DNA of 64,000 nt, taken from VXYL01 sp965208525. GTDB taxonomy: Bacteria; Pseudomonadota; Gammaproteobacteria; Pseudomonadales; Azotimanducaceae. The stretch lies in NCBI GenBank assembly GCA_965208525.1, contig OZ242340.1, forward strand, positions 2,046,001-2,110,000. The letters are read 5' to 3'. Shown here in pieces: positions 1-9,024 of the stretch; within the stretch, counting starts at the first letter, position 1; every line of letters begins with the position of its first letter. The notes below the pieces were generated by a model. It searched no databases. It was given only the letters and a program-made list of their open reading frames with translations, and was not told the DNA's origin. Both the position numbers and the translations under genes were made by a program.

Positions 1-1507
1 CTGGGCCCTGGAGCCGGAATTTTCCGAACGAGGACAGGTCGAACAACCCTACGCGCTCGCGCACGGCGCGGTGTTCCGCGGCGGATTGCTCGAACCAGTT
101 CTGTCGTCCATAGCTGTACTCGTAACGGGCTTGGCTCGGCTCCGGTGCGTACCAGTTGGGCCGCTCCCAACCTGCGACCTCGCCGTGGCACGCGCCGATG
201 GATCGCAGCCTGTCGTAAAGCGGCGACTTGCGGACACCACGCGCAGTCTCGTACTGGCGATGGGGGTAGTGGGTGGCATACAAGAGCCCCAAGCTCTCGG
301 AGACCCGTTCCCGCAAGTACTTGCGGTTGCGCTGGAAGCGGTGGTTGCGGCGCACATCCACCTCCCAAAGATCCGACGGGGGGTGGCCAAGGCGAATCCA
401 CTCCGTGATCACCCGACCGATTCCGCCAGCGGATTGCAGGCCGATCGAGTTGAGCCCCGCAGCCACGAAACAGTTGTCGAGTTCTGGTGCCTGGCCGAGG
501 TGGTAGCGGACATCCGGCGTGAAACTCTCCGGCCCGCAGAAGAAGGTCGATAGGCCCGCCGACTCCAACGCAGGGACACGCACCATGGCCTGCTCGAGGA
601 CCGGTTCGAAGTGCTCGAAGCTGCCGGCGATCTCGTCGAAGCTGAAGTCCTCGGGGATGCCTTCCATGCCCCAAGGGCGGGCGTGCGGTTCGAACGCGCC
701 GACGAGAAGCCGCCCCGCATCGTGCTTGTAGTAGGTGTGGGCGTCGTAGTCGCGCACCACGGGAAAGTCCGCATCGAGCCCCTCGACCGACTCGAACAAG
801 GCGTAGTAGTGCTCGCAGGCATGCAGCGGCACGTTCACCCCGACCGTGGCGGCGAGTTCCCGGGTCCACATGCCCGTGCACAGCACCACGCAGTCGGCGT
901 CGATGTCGCCGCGTTCCGTGCTCACGCCGGTCGCACTGCCTTCCGCGGTACGGATGGCCGTGACGGCGAGGTTCTCGACGAGTCGCGCACCGGCGACGCG
1001 GGCGCCCCGGGCCAGCGCGTTCGTGACATCCACCGCGTTGGCGTAGCCGTCGGACGGAATATGGATGCCGCCGAGCACGTCCGCGGTGTGCAAGAGCGGA
1101 ACTCTAGCCGCGATGTCTCCCGGCGTGACCACGTTGACCTCAAGGCCGAACACCTTCGCCATCGAGGCGCTGCGCCTCAGTTCCTCGAAACGCTCCTCGG
1201 TGGTGGCGATGGAGAACGACCCGCAACGTCGGTAGCCGGTGGCTTGGCCGGTTTCCGCCTCTAGGCGCAGGTAGAGCTCGCTGGTATAGCGCGCCAGCTC
1301 CGTCATGTTGATGGACGTGCGAAGCTGCCCGACGAGTCCCGCCGCATGCCAGGTGGTGCCCGACGTAAGCTGCCTGCGCTCCAGCAGCACGACGTCCGAG
1401 ACACCGGCTCGCGCGAGGTGATAGGCGACCGAGCAACCGATCACGCCGCCGCCGATCACGATCACGCTGGCGCGACGCGGCAGATCCTCAGTGCGCTCGC
1501 TCGCCAT
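1..1507 (-). CDS. FAD-dependent dimethylglycine/sarcosine dehydrogenase-type protein, 3' end cut by window edge
   Basis: About 502 residues are visible from an ATG at 1507; the reading frame is still open at base 1. The N-terminus has a Rossmann dinucleotide motif (VIVIGGGVIG) followed by the TTWHAAG segment typical of the dimethylglycine/sarcosine dehydrogenase family. The FAD_oxidored/FAO_M part fills the visible sequence, and the last residues (FDLSSFGKF) are where the GcvT-like folate-binding domain begins in full-length members of about 800 residues. The start lies 4 bases after the stop of the upstream paralogue, so the two are surely one transcript. The expected reaction is oxidative N-demethylation of dimethylglycine or sarcosine, handing the one-carbon unit to tetrahydrofolate; which of the two substrates it takes cannot be read from sequence. 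The two paralogues are clearly diverged, which suggests consecutive steps rather than recent duplication. Confidence 0.9.
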   Translation of the reverse strand, partial: MASERTEDLPRRASVIVIGGGVIGCSVAYHLARAGVSDVVLLERRQLTSGTTWHAAGLVGQLRTSINMTELARYTSELYLRLEAETGQATGYRRCGSFSIATTEERFEELRRSASMAKVFGLEVNVVTPGDIAARVPLLHTADVLGGIHIPSDGYANAVDVTNALARGARVAGARLVENLAVTAIRTAEGSATGVSTERGDIDADCVVLCTGMWTRELAATVGVNVPLHACEHYYALFESVEGLDADFPVVRDYDAHTYYKHDAGRLLVGAFEPHARPWGMEGIPEDFSFDEIAGSFEHFEPVLEQAMVRVPALESAGLSTFFCGPESFTPDVRYHLGQAPELDNCFVAAGLNSIGLQSAGGIGRVITEWIRLGHPPSDLWEVDVRRNHRFQRNRKYLRERVSESLGLLYATHYPHRQYETARGVRKSPLYDRLRSIGACHGEVAGWERPNWYAPEPSQARYEYSYGRQNWFEQSAAEHRAVRERVGLFDLSSFGKFRLQGP

Positions 1508-1511
1508 GATG

Positions 1512-3926
1512 TCAGGCGCGCAATCGGTGGTTGGCCGGGTCGTAGACCGGATCCTGGTGCAGCGTCATGGACCGCCGCCGGCCGAGCACGTCGACCGTCA
1601 ACGCCGTACCCGGTTCCGCAAGCGACGGCGGAACGTAACCGAAGCCGAGACTCAGACCGACGAAGTGGCCGTAGCCGCCGGTCGTGGTCACGCCCACGCA
1701 CTCTTCGCCCGCGAAGATCGGCTCGCCGCCCGCAACATCGGCATCGCCCGCGTCGAGGCTGAAATAGATGAGCTGCAACGTGCGATCCTGCTGCGCGAGG
1801 GTCGCTTCTCGGCCGACGAAATCGCCCTTGTCGAACTTGATGAAGCGGTCCATGGCGGCATCGATCAGGGTGACTTCGTTGGTCAGTTCCGCGCCCCAAC
1901 TGCGGTAGGCCTTTTCCAGCCGCAGGCTGTTGACCGCGTAGAGTCCGAAGTCGCGGATGCCGGATTCCGCCCCGGCCTCCTTAACCGCATCGTAGAGCGC
2001 CTCCATGTGCTCCATGGCCGGGTGCAGTTCCCAGCCAAGTTCGCCGACGTAGTTCACCCGCAGCGCCCGCACCGGCATGTCGGCGATGTCGATCTCTCGG
2101 GCCGTCAGCCAGCGAAAGGTGCTGTTGTCCAGGGGCGCATCCGTGAGCCGAGCCAGTACGTCCCGGGCTCGCGGTCCGGCCAGGACCAGCACGCCGCACC
2201 GGTCCGTTACGTTGTCGATGCGCACGTCTTCGTCCGCGTGCCGGCTCTGCTCGAGGTGGTCGAGGTCGCGCAACTCAGCGCCGGCGGCGGAAAGCACGTA
2301 GAACGTCTCGTCGTCGAGGCTCGTGACGGTCATTTCCGCGCCGATGCGCCCGCCCTCGGACAGCACATGGGTCAGCGCGATCCGGCCGCGTCTCGGTACC
2401 CGGTTGGCGCACAGCCGATCGAGCATCGCGCGCGCATCGGGACCGGTCACGTCGTATTTTGCGAATCCGGAAAGATCCAGCACCCCGACCCGCTCTCGCA
2501 CGGCGAGGCATTCTTCCCGAACCAATTCGAATACGTTGTTGTGGCGAAAGCTGTACTGCTCCTCGCGACCGTCCGGCGAGAACCACTTGGGGCGCTCCCA
2601 GCCAAAGGCCTCCGTAAAGACGCAGCCCTGTGCCTTCAGCTTCTCGTATAGGGGACTGGTCCTGCACCGGCGGGCCGCAGGCAGTTCTTCCCCGGGGAAC
2701 GGCGTCGCGTACGTCCGGCTGTAGTCCTGGCGACCCCTGGCCCCCATGTAGTCGGTGTCGGCGAACACGCCGAAGCGCCGGGGATCGAAGCCGGTCATGT
2801 TGATTTCGGAATCGCCGTGCAGCATCCACTGGGCGAGGTACTTGCCGCTGCCGGCGCCCTGGGCGATGCCGAAGGACGAGCCGCAGCACAGCCAGAAGTT
2901 CTCGAGCCCCGCCACGGGGCCGAGCATGGGCAGTCCGTCGGGGCTGTGCGAGATGGCGCCGTTGACGATGCGCCGGATGCCGGCCGGTTCAAAGATCGGC
3001 ATGCGTGCCATGGCGCGGCCGAGCCAAGGCATCAGGCGTTCGAGGTCGTCGGAGAAGAGCTCGCTGTCGGATTCCCACGGCGGCAGTCCGCTCGGCGGCC
3101 AGGCCTCGGCGAGCCTTGCGCCCTCGTAGATGCCGATCAGGCCAGACTTCTGCTCCTGCCTTAGATAGGCCGAGGCGTAGGGGTCGCGCGTTACCGGGAG
3201 TTCCTCGCTTCTCTCCTCGAGTTCGGGCACTGGCCCCGAAACCAGGTAGTGGTGCTGGATGTTGCAGATGGGAAGGTCTGTCCCCACCATCTGCGCTACC
3301 TGCCGGGCGTAGCAGCCGGCCGCGTTGACCACCGTCTCGGCGACCACGCGGCCCTCGTCCGTGACTAGCTCCCATTCGCCCCCCGGCAGCGCGTTGATGT
3401 CGGTCACCCGGTTGTGCCGCACAATCTTGGCGCCAAGGTCCCGCGCCCCACGGGCCATCGCGTTGCAGAGCCCAGACGGATCGGCGTGGCCGTCGTTGCC
3501 AGTCCAGGCACCGGCGAGGACCCCGTCGGTGGAGACGAACGGGTTGAGCTTGGCGATTTTCTCGACGTCGACGATTTCCATGTGATAGCCGACGCTTGCC
3601 GCGATTCCGTGCAGGTAGTGAAACCAGTCCACATCCTGCTCGGTCAGGGCGAAGCGCACGCTACCGCAGCCATGCCAACCGACTGCCTGACCGGTCAATT
3701 GTTCGAGCTTGCGGTACAGCGAGATGCTGTAGTCGTGAATCTTGGCGAGGTTGTAGTTGCCGACCAGGTTCGGGCATTGGCCGGCCGCATGCCATGTCGA
3801 GCCGGACGTCAGTTCGCCCTTCTCGATCAGCAGCACGTCGGTGCAGCCTTCTCTGGCCAGGTGGTACAGCAGGCCAACGCCCATGATGCCCCCGCCGACT
3901 ATGACTATGCGAGCCTGCCTGTCCAT
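1512..3926 (-). CDS. FAD-dependent dimethylglycine/sarcosine dehydrogenase-type oxidoreductase with GcvT domain
   Basis: The product is 804 residues, the normal full length for dimethylglycine dehydrogenase. It has a GGGIMG FAD motif at residues 11-16, then STWHAAG near 43-49, whose histidine carries covalent flavin in the mammalian enzyme. The FAD/FAO_M half runs to about 430 and a GcvT/aminomethyltransferase-like folate domain fills the rest (for example NYVGELGWELHP). I chose the ATG at 3926 over a longer frame reaching 4127 because homology starts at MDRQARIVIVGGG and a GGAAG box lies just upstream; the extension looks non-coding. It is followed within 4 bases by a second family member and is divergent from the corrinoid methyltransferase operon across a 269-bp gap. 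The context supports a role in converting dimethylglycine or sarcosine toward glycine with methylene-THF production. Confidence 0.92.
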   Translation of the reverse strand: MDRQARIVIVGGGIMGVGLLYHLAREGCTDVLLIEKGELTSGSTWHAAGQCPNLVGNYNLAKIHDYSISLYRKLEQLTGQAVGWHGCGSVRFALTEQDVDWFHYLHGIAASVGYHMEIVDVEKIAKLNPFVSTDGVLAGAWTGNDGHADPSGLCNAMARGARDLGAKIVRHNRVTDINALPGGEWELVTDEGRVVAETVVNAAGCYARQVAQMVGTDLPICNIQHHYLVSGPVPELEERSEELPVTRDPYASAYLRQEQKSGLIGIYEGARLAEAWPPSGLPPWESDSELFSDDLERLMPWLGRAMARMPIFEPAGIRRIVNGAISHSPDGLPMLGPVAGLENFWLCCGSSFGIAQGAGSGKYLAQWMLHGDSEINMTGFDPRRFGVFADTDYMGARGRQDYSRTYATPFPGEELPAARRCRTSPLYEKLKAQGCVFTEAFGWERPKWFSPDGREEQYSFRHNNVFELVREECLAVRERVGVLDLSGFAKYDVTGPDARAMLDRLCANRVPRRGRIALTHVLSEGGRIGAEMTVTSLDDETFYVLSAAGAELRDLDHLEQSRHADEDVRIDNVTDRCGVLVLAGPRARDVLARLTDAPLDNSTFRWLTAREIDIADMPVRALRVNYVGELGWELHPAMEHMEALYDAVKEAGAESGIRDFGLYAVNSLRLEKAYRSWGAELTNEVTLIDAAMDRFIKFDKGDFVGREATLAQQDRTLQLIYFSLDAGDADVAGGEPIFAGEECVGVTTTGGYGHFVGLSLGFGYVPPSLAEPGTALTVDVLGRRRSMTLHQDPVYDPANHRLRA

Positions 3927-4115
3927 ATAGCTTCCATCGGAGGTGGCGGACCGCGCCATTGTCACGGCATTCGGGAGCGCGTCGCAACCCTGGTAGCCGC
4001 CGCGCCCGCCGCAGGAGGAGTGAGGATTTCGCGCGGCGTCGCACGCTCCGCAAGGGCATCGCCGGATGCAATGGCCGGCCGGTCGGAGCCTTGCCAAAGG
4101 GTGCGGCGAAAGCGG

Positions 4116-4143
4116 TTCGTCGACCATGGACTTAACCTATACT
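4116..4143 (+). promoter_or_regulatory. candidate sigma70 promoter of the corrinoid methyltransferase operon
   Basis: TTCGTC at 4116-4121 and TATACT at 4138-4143 are separated by 16 bases, about 50 bases before the first gene of the operon. The -10 is strong and the -35 is weak, which would fit activator-dependent expression. No cobalamin riboswitch or other structured leader was recognised in the 269-bp divergent gap. Confidence 0.35.
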
Positions 4144-4195
4144 CGATGACGCTCGGCGAGGCGCCGGCCCGGGCCCGCCGCTTGGAGGCAGATGC

Positions 4196-4912
4196 ATGAC
4201 CGACGGCAATGACACTGCCGACGATCAGGAAGACGATCTCGTCCTCGCCGAACTCGACGACCAGGAACTCATCGAACAGATGCACGACGATCTGTACGAT
4301 GGCCTGAAGGACGAGATCGTCGAAGGAACGGAGATCCTGCTTGCACGGGGCTGGCCGGCGGACAAGGTTCTGAACGACGCTCTGGTGGGCGGCATGCAGA
4401 TCGTCGGGGTCGACTTCCGCGACGGAATCCTGTTCGTGCCGGAAGTGCTGCTCGCTGCCAATGCCATGAAGGCCGGCATGGCCGTGCTGCGGCCGTTGCT
4501 TGCGGAGACCGGGGCCAAACCCGTAGGCAAGATGGTGATCGGCACGGTCAAAGGCGACATTCACGACATCGGCAAGAACCTCGTGGGCATGATGATGGAG
4601 GGTGCGGGGTTCGAGGTCGTCGACATCGGCGTCAACAACGGCGTTGAGGAGTTCATGGCGGCGCTCGACGAGCACAAGCCGGACATTCTGGGCATGTCGG
4701 CCTTGCTTACCACCACCATGCCGTACATGAAGGTGGTCATCGACGAACTCGTGGCGCAATCCGTTCGCGACGACTACATCGTGCTGGTGGGCGGTGCCCC
4801 GCTGAACGAGGAGTTCGGCGAAGCGGTGGGCGCCGATGCCTATTGCCGCGATGCAGCCACGGCGGTGGAAACGGCCACAGAGCTCATGCGCAAGAGGCAC
4901 AACTACCCATGA
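4196..4912 (+). CDS. corrinoid (B12-binding) methyl-carrier protein
   Basis: This 238-residue protein has the two-part layout of MtbC/MttC-type corrinoid proteins: a helical cap (about 20-105) and a Rossmann-like B12-binding domain. The base-off ligand motif DxHxxG is present as D121-H123-G126, so His123 should coordinate cobalt from below. The downstream MSALLTTTM and VGGAP segments are the usual SxL and GG elements that hold the nucleotide tail. It shuttles a methyl group between the MttB-type donor methyltransferase and the folate methyltransferase encoded downstream. A GGAGG box at 4184-4188 precedes the ATG at 4196. It opens a co-directional six-gene operon. The substrate specificity is set by the partner at 9025-10566, not by this protein. 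Confidence 0.95.
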   Translation: MTDGNDTADDQEDDLVLAELDDQELIEQMHDDLYDGLKDEIVEGTEILLARGWPADKVLNDALVGGMQIVGVDFRDGILFVPEVLLAANAMKAGMAVLRPLLAETGAKPVGKMVIGTVKGDIHDIGKNLVGMMMEGAGFEVVDIGVNNGVEEFMAALDEHKPDILGMSALLTTTMPYMKVVIDELVAQSVRDDYIVLVGGAPLNEEFGEAVGADAYCRDAATAVETATELMRKRHNYP

Positions 4913-4922
4913 CCGCGTATCC

Positions 4923-5579
4923 ATGACCGCGTCCGGCGCCAGGGCGCTGTTGCCGGGCACCAAAGCGACCGCCCTGCACCAGTCGATGGAACCGGTGCTG
5001 GTGATCGCCTGTGCTGCGCTCGGCCGCGAGTTGCATGCGATTCGGCGCGCAGGCGGCTGGGACCACATTCGCATCCGCTGCCTGGACGCGGCATTGCACC
5101 TCCGACCGACCGAGATTGCACCTCTGCTGCGTGCCGAACTCGAAAGGACTAGCGGGCAGTATCGCCGGGTTTTCGTTGCCTACGCAGACTGCGGCACCTA
5201 TGGCGGCATCGACCGCGTGCTCGCGGACCACCCCGGCGTCGAGCGCCTGCCGGGACTGACCTGCTACGAAGTCTTCGCCGGCACGGGGCGCATGGAACGT
5301 TTGGCCAAGGACGAGCCTGGCACCTTCTACCTTACCGATTTTCTCGTGCGCTTCTTCGACCGGTTGGTCATCGACGCGCTCGGCTTGGGCCGCCATCCGG
5401 AACTGGTGGATGCCTACTTCGGCAACTACCGTCGCATGACCTATCTTTCGCAGACCCAGGACCCCTCCCTGCTGGCGGACGCACAAGCCGCCGCGGTGCG
5501 GCTGGGGCTCGAGTTCCGTCACATTCACACCGGCTACGGCGCGTTGAACGCCGGCATCGCCCGAATCGCTGCTGGCTGA
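4923..5579 (+). CDS. DUF1638 family protein, probable accessory factor of the corrinoid system
   Basis: The 218-residue product matches the DUF1638 family, whose members repeatedly sit beside corrinoid proteins and MttB-type methyltransferases. No catalytic mechanism is established. Four cysteines stand out at residues 30, 53, 90 and 114, with C90 in the striking segment YADCGTYGGID; together with nearby histidines they could bind metal or corrinoid, which is only inference. The gene starts 10 bases after the corrinoid protein stop and ends 3 bases before the next gene, so expression is coupled. An in-frame ATG at 4986 (MEPVLVIAC) is an alternative start, since family similarity becomes clear only from there. 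There are no signal peptide or membrane segments. Confidence 0.85.
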   Translation: MTASGARALLPGTKATALHQSMEPVLVIACAALGRELHAIRRAGGWDHIRIRCLDAALHLRPTEIAPLLRAELERTSGQYRRVFVAYADCGTYGGIDRVLADHPGVERLPGLTCYEVFAGTGRMERLAKDEPGTFYLTDFLVRFFDRLVIDALGLGRHPELVDAYFGNYRRMTYLSQTQDPSLLADAQAAAVRLGLEFRHIHTGYGALNAGIARIAAG

Positions 5580-5582
5580 CGC

Positions 5583-5894
5583 ATGGACGCGTTGCTGATG
5601 CGATGGCGCGACATCCCGTCGCAGATCATCGTCAAGCAGGGCAGAAAGCGCGCGAAGGTATTGCTGAGCCCGCGCTTCCAGAACGCCATCGACCGCGCCG
5701 CCATGCGGGCGAAGAAGCGCACTGCCGATGCCTACATCAGCGAGTGGGAGCGCGAAGGCATGGAGCTTGCGGCAACGGAACATGCGACGGATCTACAGGT
5801 GGTCGCGGACCGGCTGGCGGCGCGCATCGAATCGGACTATTCCGACGACCGACTCCTCGCCCTCATCCGCAATCACGGGTTGCAGGAGGAATGA
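5583..5894 (+). CDS. small PF13769-type (named virulence factor domain) protein in the corrinoid operon
   Basis: This 103-residue, charged, soluble protein resembles the short family called virulence factor (PF13769). The name is historical; the gene is usually found within corrinoid methyltransferase operons, as here. It begins with a basic beta-rich part (WRDIPSQIIVKQGRKRAKV) and continues into a helical half rich in Arg, Glu and Asp. No catalytic motif is visible. It lies 3 bases behind the DUF1638 gene and 117 bases before the folate methyltransferase gene. By context it is probably a subunit or chaperone of the methyl-transfer complex, but function is unassigned. An overlapping frame at 5603-5920 is a shadow. 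Confidence 0.8.
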   Translation: MDALLMRWRDIPSQIIVKQGRKRAKVLLSPRFQNAIDRAAMRAKKRTADAYISEWEREGMELAATEHATDLQVVADRLAARIESDYSDDRLLALIRNHGLQEE

Positions 5895-6011
5895 AGCGAT
5901 ATACCTTGCGTTGGCGGTAGTTTCGTGCAAGCTCCAAATGAAGGTGTGGGAAGGTGCCATGCCAATGCCTGACGATTCTGTGGCCCAGCGTCGCTCCTTG
6001 GAGGTCTGACC

Positions 6012-6917
6012 ATGACCGACACGGTTGTCGCATCTCAGAGCCGCGAAGTCGTGATGGGTTTCGAGCGGCCCTTCGTCGTCATCGGCGAGCGCATCAACCC
6101 CACCGGACGAAAGGCCCTGGCCGCGGAAATGAAGATGGGTGACTACCACCGCGTGGTGGACGACGCCGTCGCCCAGGTTGCCGCCGGCGCCGACATGCTC
6201 GACGTCAACGCCGGCATTCCGCTGGCCGACGAACCGGGCATCCTCGCCGAAGCCGTCAAGCTCGTACAGTCCGTTACCGACGTGCCTCTTTCCATCGACT
6301 CCTCCATCGTCGCCGCGCTCGAAGCCGGTCTCGCCGTCTATCGGGGCAAGGCGCTCGTCAACTCGGTCACCGGCGAAGAGGACAGGCTTGAGTCCGTGTT
6401 GCCGCTCGTGGCCCGGCACGGTGCGGCGGTTGTCGCCATATCCAACGACGAGACCGGCATTTCCGAGGATCCGGACGTGCGCTTCGAGGTGGCCCGAAGG
6501 ATCGTTGAACGGGCACGCGACCACGGCATTCGCTCGAACGACGTGGTGGTTGATCCGCTGGTCATGCCAATCGGCGCGATCAACTCTGCTGGCCGCCAGG
6601 TCATGAGCCTGGTTCGCCGCCTGCGTACCGAACTGAAGGTCAACACCACCTGCGGCGCGTCCAACGTGAGCTTTGGGCTGCCCAACCGCAACGGCATCAA
6701 CAGTGCCTTCCTGACGATGGCCATCGGCGCGGGGTTGACATCCGCGATCACCAATCCGCTGCACGACCCCGTGATGCAAGCCGTCTTGGGCGCTGACGTG
6801 ATGATGGGCCACGATCCCGACTGTGTGCGCTGGATCGGCAAGTACCGCGAGCCCGATGCACACTCCGGAGCGCGCTCGAACCGGCGGGAACGCCGGCGGC
6901 GTCGCCAGCGCGGCTAA
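6012..6917 (+). CDS. methyltetrahydrofolate:corrinoid methyltransferase (pterin-binding domain protein)
   Basis: The 301-residue protein is a single DHPS-like pterin-binding TIM barrel of the AcsE/MtvA/MtgA group. Signature segments are GERINPTG at the start, DMLDVNAGIP around residue 60, PLSIDSS, and the NTTCGASNVSFGLPNR block that lines the pterin pocket in this group. It moves the methyl group between methylcobalamin on the corrinoid protein and tetrahydrofolate. In this operon the likely direction is toward methyl-THF, linking demethylation to one-carbon metabolism. A GGAGG box at 6000-6004 supports the ATG at 6012. The C-terminus is an arginine-rich tail (about the last 20 residues) outside the barrel. 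It could be misnamed dihydropteroate synthase by automatic tools, but the loops fit the methyltransferase. Confidence 0.93.
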   Translation: MTDTVVASQSREVVMGFERPFVVIGERINPTGRKALAAEMKMGDYHRVVDDAVAQVAAGADMLDVNAGIPLADEPGILAEAVKLVQSVTDVPLSIDSSIVAALEAGLAVYRGKALVNSVTGEEDRLESVLPLVARHGAAVVAISNDETGISEDPDVRFEVARRIVERARDHGIRSNDVVVDPLVMPIGAINSAGRQVMSLVRRLRTELKVNTTCGASNVSFGLPNRNGINSAFLTMAIGAGLTSAITNPLHDPVMQAVLGADVMMGHDPDCVRWIGKYREPDAHSGARSNRRERRRRRQRG

Positions 6918-6941
6918 GTCACGTAAGGGCGTCTGCGACGC

Positions 6942-8993
6942 ATGGCAGGATGTCCCACCGAACGCAAGGCGCGGGTGGTGTTCACGCCGTCCGGCCGTCG
7001 GGGCGAGTTCTCCTGCGGCACGCCCTTGCTGGAGGCGGCGTGGAGAATCGGCGTGGACGTCGCCTCTATCTGCGGTGGCCGAGGGCTCTGCGGGCGCTGT
7101 CGGGTCGTTTGCGGCACGGGCAGCTTCCCCAAGCACGGCATCGTTTCTGCCCCGGAGCACCTCTCGCCGCCCGGTGCTGCCGAGAGCCGCTTTGGCGAAC
7201 GGAACCGGCCGCTCGCGCCCAACCATCGGCTGAGCTGTCAGGCGACCATCGAAGGCGATCTCCTGATCGACGTGCCGCCGGAGAGCCAGGTGCATCGCCA
7301 AGTGGTGCGCAAGGCTGTGGACTCACGGCCGATCCGGCTGGATCCGGTGGTTCGTCTCCATTTCGTGGACGTTCCGCCGGCGGACCTCGAAATCGCCGGC
7401 AGCGACCTGACACGCCTGCTCGACGCACTTTACGCGCAGTGGGGGCTGCGGCCGACGTTCCCGGCGGCATTGCTGCCGGAGTTGCAGGGCCAGTTGCGCG
7501 CCGGCGGCTGGTCGGTGACGGTCGCCGTCCACCAAGATGCCGAAGTCCTCGCGGTCTGGCCGGGCTTCAAGGCATCAATCTATGGTCTCGCGATCGACGT
7601 AGGTTCCACCACGATTGCCGCGCACTTGTGCGACCTCGGCAGCGGCGATGTCTTGTGCTCGAACGGCATGATGAATCCGCAGATCCGCTTTGGCGAAGAC
7701 CTGATGAGCCGGGTGTCCTACGCCATGATGCACCCCGAAGGCAGCTCCGAGTTGACGCGCGAGGTGCGGCGTGCCGTCAACGAGCTCGCGGCGAGCACCA
7801 CAGCGGAAGCAGGTGTGGCGCCGGACGAGGTCATCAGCCTTGCATTCGTTTGCAATCCGATCATGCACCACCTGCTGCTCGGCATCAGTCCGGTGGAGCT
7901 TGGCAGCGCGCCCTTCGCCCTGGCGGCCCAAGACTCCGTTCACTTGCCGGCCCGCGACTTGGGCGTGGAAGTGAACCCCGGCGCTGTGGCCTACGCCTTG
8001 CCGTGCATTGCCGGCCACGTCGGCGCCGACACCGCCGGCGTAGTGCTTTGCGAGCAACCGCATCGAAGCGCCGCGGTGACCCTGCTCGTGGACATCGGCA
8101 CCAATGCGGAAGTCGTGCTCGGTAGCGATGCGCGCCTGCTCGCTTGCTCCAGTCCGACCGGACCGGCCTTCGAGGGGGCCCAGGTCAGTTCCGGTCAACG
8201 GGCTGCGCCGGGCGCCATAGAACGGGTGCGGATTGACCCCGTCACCTTGGACACGCGGATTCGCGTGATTGGCTCGGAACTCTGGTCCGACGAGGCTGGC
8301 TTCAGCGAAGCCCTGCCGGCGCAGGGGGTCACCGGCATTTGCGGTTCCGGCATCATCGAGGCGATTGTCGAGATGTGGCTGGCGGGCATCCTCACCAGCG
8401 ATGGAGTGATCGACGGCGAGGGCCGGCGCTCGCCTCGCCTGGTCCGCGATGGCCGCACGTACTCCTTCGCCATCGTCGGCGATCGGATCATGGTCACGCA
8501 GACCGACGTGCGTCAGATTCAGCTCGCCAAGGCAGCGCTGCGTGCTGGCATCGAGCTGCTGATGGACCGGCTTGGGGTGACCTCGGTGGATCGGATCCGG
8601 TTGGCTGGCGCGTTCGGCAGCCACATCGATGTGCGCTACGCCATGGCTCTCGGCATGATCCCAAACTGCGCGCTCGACGCGGTCTCGGCGGTGGGCAATG
8701 CCGCCGGCCACGGCGCCAGAATCGCACTCCTGAACAAGGGTTCGCGCCGCGAGATCGAGTCGGTGGTCAAGGGCGTGGAGAAGGTGGAAACGGCCACCGA
8801 GCCGAAGTTCCAGCAGCACTTCGTCGATGCCATGGCGATACCCCACGGGCCGGATGACATGGCGCGCCGAGCCACCCTCTTTCCCGGCCGGGTAACGCGG
8901 GTTGCGGGCACCGCGACACAGAGGCCGAGCCGGGCACGGGGGAGACGTTCGAAGCCCCGGACGGCACCCCCGCGGGCTTCGAAATCACGATAA
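6942..8993 (+). CDS. ASKHA-type reductive activator of corrinoid enzymes (2Fe-2S plus DUF4445)
   Basis: The 683-residue protein has an N-terminal plant-type [2Fe-2S] domain with the C-x5-C-x2-C spacing (C44, C50, C53) and a distant fourth cysteine at C99. It is followed by a linker domain and the large ASKHA ATPase-like DUF4445 region, with phosphate-loop-like stretches AIDVGSTTIAAH, LLVDIGTNAEV and ITGICGSGIIEAI. Proteins of this build (RACo/RACE type) use ATP binding and an electron to bring inactive Co(II) corrinoid back to Co(I). It starts 24 bases after the folate methyltransferase and ends 31 bases before the MttB-type gene. Its presence argues that the system must repair oxidised cobalamin, as expected in an organism that also makes c-type cytochromes. 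Confidence 0.93.
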   Translation: MAGCPTERKARVVFTPSGRRGEFSCGTPLLEAAWRIGVDVASICGGRGLCGRCRVVCGTGSFPKHGIVSAPEHLSPPGAAESRFGERNRPLAPNHRLSCQATIEGDLLIDVPPESQVHRQVVRKAVDSRPIRLDPVVRLHFVDVPPADLEIAGSDLTRLLDALYAQWGLRPTFPAALLPELQGQLRAGGWSVTVAVHQDAEVLAVWPGFKASIYGLAIDVGSTTIAAHLCDLGSGDVLCSNGMMNPQIRFGEDLMSRVSYAMMHPEGSSELTREVRRAVNELAASTTAEAGVAPDEVISLAFVCNPIMHHLLLGISPVELGSAPFALAAQDSVHLPARDLGVEVNPGAVAYALPCIAGHVGADTAGVVLCEQPHRSAAVTLLVDIGTNAEVVLGSDARLLACSSPTGPAFEGAQVSSGQRAAPGAIERVRIDPVTLDTRIRVIGSELWSDEAGFSEALPAQGVTGICGSGIIEAIVEMWLAGILTSDGVIDGEGRRSPRLVRDGRTYSFAIVGDRIMVTQTDVRQIQLAKAALRAGIELLMDRLGVTSVDRIRLAGAFGSHIDVRYAMALGMIPNCALDAVSAVGNAAGHGARIALLNKGSRREIESVVKGVEKVETATEPKFQQHFVDAMAIPHGPDDMARRATLFPGRVTRVAGTATQRPSRARGRRSKPRTAPPRASKSR

Positions 8994-9024
8994 GCTGACG
9001 AGGCAATGCCAGAGGGACACCGCC

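Noticed and set aside
1491..2651. 386-codon plus-strand frame opposite the dehydrogenase gene
   Set aside because: No recognisable domain, and it lies antisense to a clear flavoprotein; a typical high-GC shadow frame.
3927..4195. Cobalamin riboswitch before the corrinoid operon
   Set aside because: I could not find a B12-box-like element or the expected helices in the 269-bp gap.
3962..5074. 370-codon minus-strand frame across the corrinoid protein gene
   Set aside because: Antisense to a gene with a definite DxHxxG motif; residues show no family pattern.
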